From: Cyclaneusma minus
Taxonomy: Eukaryota; Ascomycota; Leotiomycetes; Marthamycetales; Marthamycetaceae
Direction: 5' to 3'
Assembly (NCBI GenBank): GCA_037179335.1
Contig: JAKZHN010000011.1
Span: forward strand, 154,428-218,427
DNA: 64,000 nt
Shown one piece after another: positions 56,083 through 64,000 of this stretch; position 1 is the first letter of the stretch; every line of letters begins with the position of its first letter. The position numbers were made by a program, and so were the translations under genes. The notes beneath the pieces are model-generated. The model was given only the letters and a program-made list of their open reading frames with translations, ran no database searches and was not told the DNA's origin.

Positions 56083-58116
56083 TTATTTCCTGCTGAGTCT
56101 TTTGCCCAACCAGCTCTTTCGCTTCTCGCCGGGTCCAGGTCGTGGAGGCTCATATGTAGTTGGTGCATTTGGGTCAGACCCAAGCTTGATAGGGGCCTTG
56201 TGGGGAGGAGGAGGAGGACCAGCTTGATTGTTCTGAGGCGGATATCCGGCTGGGATGCCGCCACTCATCTGGGCATACTGATCGTAACCTGGACCTCCCA
56301 TTGGAGGAACATTTCCAAATCCGTCGAAGCCATAATTGTCCGTAGGATTGGTAACCGGCGGGACGCGGTCGAGGGAGCTATTGTCACTGCTCGGATCAGT
56401 CTGATAGCCAATAGGGTCCGCCGAGCCACCAGACGCCGTAGTCACCGTCTCATACGATGGCTGGTTGCCGTGAGTTGGGTAAACTCCGGCATGGCCGTTG
56501 TGGAAAGCACCCTCAGATGCAGTTCTCGGATATCGCTGACGCTGGGGCTGGTGCTGGTATCCGTTGCCGTTGTAGTGATCGAAAGAGCTTTCAGGCCTCG
56601 ACATTCCATTATGGCCTCCGTTGCCGTTGTAGTAACTCTCGGGTCGGCCGCTGTTATAGTAAGAGCCTCTTCCATTGGCCGCATAGTAAGCCTCGTTGGG
56701 CCGGGGTGAATTCATGCCCTGAGGACCTATATGCAACACATCCAAGTTAGCATCGGATTTCATCAGATATCGATATTGCGCTTTATGATATGTGCTGCAG
56801 CCACGTCGATAAGAGACGATAAGATGAAGGCAAAAATCATGGAACGGCGGTGGGCTGCGTGGTGGAGATATGCGAGAAGCACCACAATCCACCTTTGGCC
56901 AGCGTCGACCAATTGCGATTTGCGAAAGATGGTGATTGGCAATGCGATCCCTGAAGCGGCTGGGCTTTTGGGGCTGCCAAGCCTGTCCATCAGGTTTTTC
57001 GCATCATCGCGTGGCCCCAGCTTGCGAAGCTCTCTCCACCCGTTTCAGACACCCCGCTGATTTCCACTGAAAATCATCCAGCCGCACCAGCCGGCTGACG
57101 GTCACTGCCGCGAAACCTTGCAGCTGCCCCATGCGGCCAGCGGAGATCCATGCTTGCAAGAAACAGCTCGTTCTCCAGACATTCTGCTGCCGCCGCTGTC
57201 GTGGAAGCCGCCAGTTTCACCAAAACACCACATGCGTATATGCGAAGCCCGCGTCGCCCGAGAGTCACTTGAAACAGGAGAAACCGGGACAGCTAGCAAA
57301 ATGCGCCATGAAAATAAACCGCAAACTTGCGGTACAGCGTAGCCCCTGGGTCATGGACTCATGAACCCCGAAAGATGCATCGACCTGCTATCTTGACCGA
57401 AACAGAGAGAACGAACATACCTCCCATATAGCTGCTTCTGCGGTTCATACCCATGGTGGAGCCTTCTGTTCCTGTTTGCGCCATTTGAGTCAGCCAGTGT
57501 ATAAAGGGATATTGCATCGAAGGAATTGGCTAACCAGCGCTTGAGTTTTTTCGAGTGTAAACTCCGTCAATCGCGGCCTCAAAACTGCGAATCGTGTCAA
57601 GCGGTCGCTCCCAGCGGGGTCGAGTGGGATTGGATCGATCAGGGTCAGCTGTAGAGCCAGCAAAATCAGCAAAATTCCAGGGGATATAGGTTCTGCAGCT
57701 ATCGCGACATACTGATAATGTTTCCTGAGGAATCTCTGTGCTGAATGGCGCGAAGAGGAGCAAGCTGGGATTTCTCATTTTCAGCGATTGCAGCTGTAAC
57801 AATGCAATTAGCACGGAATCAAGTAAAAATTGCACAGAAAACACCCACAGGGCTCTGCTTCGGCCACGGCCATGTTGGGATTCGCCTTGGATGTCAGCCT
57901 CTTGGAAGCTTTCTCGGCCGATGTTTCAGTAAGGTCGACCTTGTCCTTCGGGTGGTTGCTGCCGGAGCTCTTGCGGGAATGATTGCTGTTGTAGCTGAAG
58001 CTGGTCTTTGATCGCTGTCTCGCGCCAGGCCTCTCGTGATGCTGCTCCTGCTGGTATGAGTACGAATGCGGGAGCTGCTGGCCAGGCGGCGGCGGCAGCG
58101 GGTGGTTCGACGCCAT
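56083..58116 (-). CDS. DUF2406-domain protein
   Basis: Five exons on the minus strand: 58116-57849, 57793-57713, 57648-57535, 57471-57421 and 56726-56083, giving 385 aa. The DUF2406 core is assembled across three introns: KANPNMAVAEAEPSAIAENE, APLRAIQHRDSSGNIITDPD and RSNPTRPRWERPLDTIRSFE, followed by AAIDGVYTRK. The C-terminal half is a low-complexity Asn/Gly/Tyr/Pro-rich tail (YYNGNGGHNG and the like), ending in a basic GEKRKSWLGKRLSRK that could bind membranes. The last intron (57420-56727) is 694 nt, about ten times the usual length here. The yeast relatives are poorly characterised. No enzymatic motif is seen. Confidence 0.87.
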
Positions 58117-61100
58117 CTTTATATCTTCGGCCGTACGAGGAAAGTGGGTACGTCGTGGAGGCTTCGCAACTTCGGGACGTGCGTCTATCGTGGGCCTGGG
58201 GCGTGTGTTCGCGACGGAATCGAGACAGGGGATAGCGAGCCTGTTGGCTTCAACAATCTTCCAGCGGGATAGCGGGGACAGCGGGGGGCAGAAAGGTGGA
58301 GAGATTGACAGCTTGTCGAAATGATCAGCGCCGTCGGTGCACGCGGGCAGCGGCCGGGTATTAATAGATTAATTAAGAGAGGCAGAGGACCCTTGGAATT
58401 GGATCTGTCGACGATGAACGAGGGTGGAGTGCAAGACGAGGGCTTTTGCACGGAGGCAGCTCCAAACAAAGATGCGTGAGTAACCGGCCGCGGATCGCCA
58501 GGCAACGAGAGCGGCGGTGCAATATCTGGTCGGTCGTTTCGGCTTTCAGCTGTCCCCGACACAAGTCTTGCTTGAAAAGAGCGACTGGCCAAAACAATGA
58601 CCCTCTGGGCGATTGTAGGGACGGCGGCGTCGACGGTGGACGGGAAAGGATGCGAGTCTTTCGTGCGGCTGCGACAGCACGGCGATGGTAGTGGAGGTTG
58701 GGCGTTGATGCGGTGTCTGTGAGACGTCGGGGGGAGGGAGAAGGAGGTAGGAACTAGGAAGCAAGGCGGGCAGCTTCACGTATGTATGTCGTTGGCAAGA
58801 AGGGACTGGAAGGTGACTACTGCTAATAATAATTGGAGATTCGTCACCACGATGCCGCCACGTCAAAAAAGCTGCGACTACTGTACTACTCGCTCGGCAG
58901 GTCCCTCGAGACTAGGATGACGCCTAGACATCAAATCGCCAGATTTCGGCTTTTGACCCTCTGCGCCCCCCTCCACACTTTAGCAGCCCGGCTCCAGGCT
59001 GAACTGTCAGCACGCTGCGGCCATTGAAGTCGAGCATACCAAGTCGCCGAGTGCATCATCCCAGACTTCAAGTTCCCATACGAGGCCAGCTCTTAGCGCT
59101 GCCGCGAGGCTCTGTCAACAGCCTGCCAAAACAAAATCTCCCGCGAGAATTCTTCAAGGCCGTTTTGGGTGGCCTCTGTCTCGACGACAACCCCCCTTGA
59201 AACGGGCCCCAGGCGTTGTCATGGCTGCCGTGCGTGTGTCCGGCTGCTTCGGATTCGATGTCGATCAGCATGTACAGGAATCCTCGATGCTACCTCTCGT
59301 AGTCTCATAGGCCCATTCGTCGGGTCCACGGATTCCACTGCATCCGTCTGAGAGTCTAGCACAACTTTTCAGCTCGGCCTCGCACACCACAAGCTCAAAC
59401 AAACTCAAAAGACAGCCAAAAAGTCAAGAGAACGCCTCCCGCGGCCATGATCGCCAGATGCCAACCTGCCACTTCTTTTCCAGTCCAACCCCGGTGAGAT
59501 AAATTATCCGCCAACTGCAGGGGCGATGCGCCAGAACAGAAAAGAAACATGATTGCTTTCTGAAGAGCAAGTCCAAAACTCAATTGCCGCGCCCTCGGCG
59601 ACAGGTGATCTTCGGAGTCGGTCGACTTGAAGGTGGTGTGCAACACCGCCAGCCTCAAGCCTGCGCCTCCCGGCCTCCAATATCAAATCGCAGACGGGCC
59701 TTCGGGACTAATTGCACTCATTATTAACAAATAGACCGATGATAGTCTGACAGGTGAAAATTCCTGCCCGCCCATATCATCCTAGAGTCTCTTGTGTTTC
59801 CTGATAGAGCAAGGAAATGTACAACACAGCCTCACAGCATATCAAGACCAAGCTTTTCCTGGGCAAATACATTCGTTATATATCTGAAACATGGCCGTCC
59901 CACGAACCAGGAACGAGGGACCTCCTAGATAGATCTGGCCCAAGTTCTCTTAATAAAGTGCAAACCGGCACAGGACAGCCACCTACCCTCCGTTATCATT
60001 CAGCTCGTCAGCCGTGAGCATTATGAAACACCATCTTCCCAGGCACTTCTGCTTCGTCTCCATCAGATTCGCTGGTGACAAGCTTTTGTACCTACCCCAA
60101 TCCTTTCAACATCCCATCATCCCATGATGGCTCCTCGGCACCCCTTGATGGAATATATCGCATTTCACCCGTACTTGTGTAATTAGAACAGCAAATGCGT
60201 CTCGTAAAAGCAAGTAGTATGTCATCTTCTTTGCCGTAACTTGTAATACACTTGCAACTGATATTGTTTCCTGCCTGAACCTTGAAAGCTGAGTTCTCAA
60301 TAACTAGGTATGGTGGGATTGTCAAAATACTTCAGTCATACTCATGTTGACTTGATGATGGCAACCCCTAAACACATCTATCTCGATCATGGAATATTCA
60401 GAGAAAGATGGAAACTACCTCATCAAATATTCCAGTCGATTGGATCAGTACCGACCCGTTACCTAGGTCACCAAGGAGAACGTAAAGAATAACCCACGAA
60501 AACATTGGATCGCATAAAAGATTAGGGGCTGCATCTCACCTGAACCACCTCCGGTATCTCGCATAGTGCTCCCTTGCCAGTTCCACTCAACCGTGACTAA
60601 CCGTCTGGATTGCTACTTGCATATGCCACGTGGTAGTCGTTGACCAGTTGTCCGGGGTGACGGTTTGGGTGACGTGTGTGGAATGTCGTCGATGGAGATT
60701 GGAGATGAAACAAGAAAGATGGGAGCTGCTCATAAGCCTCCTCAGCAGCCACCGCGTTGAAGTCCTCAGACCCTGCTCTCCCAATAAATTGCTGCCATAA
60801 GATAGAGATGTCGACTAAACTTACCGGAATCACTCCGTTGCATGAGCTGAATGGAAAAAAAAAGGGGCCTTAGTGAATGGCTGATGGCGTGCCCGATCAC
60901 GATGGGGTTTGCCAATAGAGATTGAAAAACATGGAAAGACGTAGCAACTGGGCGCTACAGTCTTCGTATATCACGAATTACTGCTACCCTGAATGTACTT
61001 GTAATGCTCTTACCTGACAGGGCGACGCCTCTACACGAGAGCCCGACGGGTCATTGTGGAACAGCAAAGTCAGAAGTACCTAGGGAATAAAGGCAGAATG

Positions 61101-61677
61101 TTGGCTAGGAAAGCCCGCTAGGGAAATCGCAAGAAAATCGGTATTCGGCCAACTAACATTGGTTGGAAGACGATATAGGTGACCAAGGCAGGTACGGTGA
61201 AAAGCGACATGGAGGCATGGACCGAGGAATATATATCGGCAGCCGCCTCCTGAGAAGTGATAACCAGAGTAGATTCCAGAAGGCAGGCAATGTTTGTAGT
61301 TGAATAGTTCGTATTGCTGAGGCTCAATGCTAGTACCGAAAACTGTTGTAGCTTCTGCCCAGGACGTTGAGTCTGACATCCTGTTTCGCTCGTGTATTTC
61401 CTAATATCGCAGCAACCAGAATCCATGTGTTGTGACTCGTAGGCCGGAAGACTCGTCGTTCGAATGGTATCGCGGTGGCTCTCGTAGCTCACATGTGCCT
61501 GTCACTCTCAGTCACGCATGTATTTTGATTCCTCCTTTTGGTGGTATTCTGCTTTCATTTCAGACCAGTTGGCGAAGCTATGCATTGAAGTCCTGCCTGC
61601 CACTCATGATGCCCGAGGTACTTGCATCTCTTCAACCACCGCCGCCATCGAAATCGAACGACCCTGTCGGAACCCGT
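58117..61677. other. Long gene-free region
   Basis: 3.5 kb between the DUF2406 gene (-) and eL33 (-). The first part is the promoter of the DUF2406 gene. I see only chance frames on both strands, no RNA gene and no transposon ends. A non-coding RNA or a diverged gene with many introns could hide here, but nothing supports one. Confidence 0.35.
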
Positions 61678-62405
61678 CTATACGGAAGATGGGTACAACA
61701 TAATTCTGACCGATGCGCCGAAGGACTTGGGAGGAAGGTTGTGTCTGAACTGAGCGCGAACCACGCCGGAGTTTCCTGTCAACTGTCAGCTGCTGCCTGT
61801 ACTTTTCGAGTCTCCGAGCCTCTCTCGACATACCGTGTGGTCTGGTGACCTTGCCCCAGATCACCCTGATCTTGGATCCCCGGACCTCCTTCGATGCGCG
61901 GTAAACGAATGCGACCTTCTTTCCGAGGTAGAAGCTATGGATTGTCAGCGAATTGACTCCATCCCCTGCATTTCATCTCCAACATACTTGGCGGCATTGG
62001 TGTCGTCAACACCCTCAATCTTGATCAAGCTGGTGCCGGGGGTGGTGTTGCGCTTGCCACGCTGGTAGCTCAGGTGGCGGCCCCTGTAAGAATCACCCGT
62101 CAGTCAATTATTCGGAGTTTCGCTCTCGAGTTCAGCAGCGTGTTCCCAGCTCCATCTCCGGAAGGTCGTATCGCGGGGCTCTGCGCAGGCCAATTCGAAT
62201 CTCGAGGTCCAAGGTTTCGGGATTGACTCACTTCACGTAAACTACAGAATGTCAGCGATATTCTTGTCAACAGTCGCAACTTCAATTTCCTGCAGCAATT
62301 CAGAGCATGCGCAGATCATGCACCATGCTCTGCCTTCCTCCAACAGGCCCAATTTTCCAGCGCGGGACGGGACAGCTTACGGCGGTGTCCAGCTTCGGTA
62401 GGCAT
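61678..62405 (-). CDS. RPL33: 60S ribosomal protein eL33 (L35Ae)
   Basis: Five exons on the minus strand, 62405-62381, 62241-62232, 62083-61988, 61934-61834 and 61775-61678, join in phase to 109 aa, the normal length. The product reads MPTEAGHRLYVKGRHLSYQR, then GTSLIKIEGVDDTNAANFYL, KKVAFVYRASKEV, RVIWGKVTRPHGNSGVVRA and ends FGASVRIMLYPSSV. The second exon is only 10 nt (62241-62232) and encodes part of LYVK. Known role: structural protein of the large ribosomal subunit. Four introns (139, 148, 53 and 58 nt), clustered near the 5' end, are typical of fungal ribosomal protein genes. No part can be seen as a long single ORF. Confidence 0.96.
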
Positions 62406-64000
62406 CTTGACAGGTGTTCTTCGATTGTCGAAAATGCGAAGAAGAAGGGGTCGGCGACTCGTCCTGTGCAGAGACTATCGCTGGCGTTGTCGATGGGGTT
62501 GGCGTCGATGTCGTTGGCTGCTCACCTTGATAGGAAAGGCTAAGCTGGGAGTCAGGTCGCTACTTTAAGCCCTAAGCCCTCATGTCAACATATTTGTGCG
62601 GCTGCCTTAAATTAATTATTGCTGCCAGAAAGGCCAGGCACCAAGACCCATCTCACGTGCGCGCCCGTGCGCGAGATTTAGCGCGGCCAAGATCTCTCTC
62701 CACGGAGTTCCCCCGGACACCATCGATGTCTCCAGGTCCACGGATACCGAGCTTTGCTTGTTAGGTATGTGTTACTTGATGTATCTTGAAGCCATTCCTG
62801 ACTACTCCCGGTCACTCAGCTTACTCTGGTTTCTTGATTAATTCCTGATTATTTGAATTAGTGATATCTCTAGTTTCTTTGGCTCGTGGTGCATTCTCGG
62901 AAGCTGAAGTCTGCTCTCAACTATTTGAAATCGCTTCTGATAACTATGTCGGCTCACGGTATATAGGTAGGTAACTTTGAAAGACCTGGGAGACACTCGT
63001 GAGAGGATGTCTGGGGATTGGAAATTTACGGACTGTATTCAATACAGCCTATCCAAGTATATTCCCCGAAGCTCCAAAAAATGCCTTAAAGATGTGATCT
63101 AAATGACTGTGCATGGAAAAGCCCAAATGATTAGGGGTGACTGAAGACACAAAAAAGTCGACCGGTCCGGTTTTAGATGACAGCCAAAGGTACATTACCA
63201 CTGGGCTTTGCCTCATTCAAGTATCAGAATATAAGGCTTACATCTAACACGGCCATATACCAGGTTCAATATGATTGAAGTCCGAACGCGGCCTCCGAGC
63301 CACTTAAGCTCGAGTCGTGCCGCACGGGATGGACATAGCAGCGGAGACAGCCGGCCTCCCGTCCAGATACTTCTTAAGGCCGATGATGCCAGGCCATGTT
63401 GCTGAAGAGATAGTAGCGAAGATATCATTCGCCAGGAGAATACACAGAGCACTGCACAGGTACGAGTTCTTTGTCGGGAGCGGCCAGTCGACGGCTGCTC
63501 TAACTACTGCGGCTTGCTTCATAATCCAAGTAGAAGATTCCACCGAGCGAGCCGCCTAGCCTGCTTATATAAAAGCAAGTGAATCCGCGAGAAATCTCCG
63601 CCCGTAGCAAGGCCGCGACTCCATAAGAAGCACCCGGCTAGTGTGGGAGGTACATTGATGTGAATGATGGACATGCAGTGACAAGTGCTTGCCAGCGGAA
63701 TGTCCGTATCGCGGGAGCCGCTTGGCAGGGCCGAGTTAAAACGTAGAATAGTCGTCCGAAGTGCCGCGAGGGGCGAATAAAGCTTGATGATGGCGGCGGA
63801 TGTGACATATTATGTCTGTACTCTCCCTTTTCGAGACTGGAGCGGGCAGCGTCGCTGGCGTCATGGGCTTTGATTCGAAGTGGTCAGTGTGCCGGGATGA
63901 GGACCGGAAGAAGAGGGGAGCTGGAGGAACCCACGTTCCCGCTTGGCGGCACGGCCACTTCGAGTCTTCGACTACTGACGTGGGGCAGCTTATGAGCTGC
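62406..64000. other. Region upstream of eL33, no supported gene
   Basis: The first 200 bases are the eL33 promoter. Beyond that there is only mixed sequence with chance frames (for example overlapping 79-80-codon frames on both strands at 63304-63559). Nothing continues recognisably to the window end. Confidence 0.35.

Noticed and set aside
1965..64000. Secondary-metabolite cluster, CRISPR array, prophage or toxin system
   Set aside because: No core biosynthetic enzyme, no spaced repeats, and eukaryotic gene structure throughout; nothing supports such a system.

Overview
The window comes from a filamentous ascomycete (Pezizomycotina). Introns are mostly 50-80 nt with GTAAGT/GTATGT donors and CTAAC-like branch sites. 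Gene density is moderate, genes lie on both strands, and the proteins are typical of moulds (CreB-type deubiquitinase, fungal rhodopsin-domain protein, DUF2406 and DUF3602 proteins, GPI-anchored superoxide dismutase-like protein). The class cannot be fixed from the sequence. The first 98 bases are pure C and look like an assembly or sequencing artefact at a contig end.

Layout. 0.6-7 kb: an Old Yellow Enzyme, a secreted copper-site SOD-like protein, and an ACS-family MFS transporter. 7-12.9 kb is a gene-poor block with a 645-bp inverted-repeat element (7952-8596) and a decayed S9 peptidase gene. 12.9-23.7 kb: a rhodopsin-domain membrane protein, an ArfGAP, a two-RRM RGG protein and the diflavin reductase TAH18. 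25.4-36.2 kb: an amino acid/GABA-type permease, a large ULS1-like SNF2/RING ATPase and an SLC45/sucrose-type transporter. 36-38.4 kb holds only gene fragments. 38.4-44.7 kb: a kinase-fold protein and an F-box protein in convergent orientation, then a CreB/UBP9-type deubiquitinase. 45.4-54.7 kb: YOS1 and ALG12 (divergent), a CBS-domain protein, the mitochondrial phosphate carrier, a DUF3602 protein and VMA21. 56-62.4 kb: a DUF2406 protein and ribosomal protein eL33. The last 1.6 kb shows no gene.

The genes are mostly unlinked housekeeping and transport functions, with no secondary-metabolite cluster and no obvious defence system. One loose theme is the early secretory pathway: YOS1 (ER-Golgi transport), ALG12 (N-glycan assembly in the ER), VMA21 (V-ATPase assembly in the ER) and the ArfGAP. 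Four of the genes are easy to miss because they are short and multi-exonic (YOS1, VMA21, the CBS protein, eL33); I rebuilt them from splice sites and reading phase.

I did not find a convincing new biological system. The most interesting signals are: a 222-bp TA-flanked MITE inside a GC-AG intron of the phosphate carrier; a second, larger inverted-repeat element with an internal foldback; a 14-nt exon in the CreB-type gene after which an intron splits the catalytic Cys codon; a 10-nt exon in eL33; a 694-nt intron in the DUF2406 gene; and a decayed S9 peptidase gene that has lost catalytic residues.
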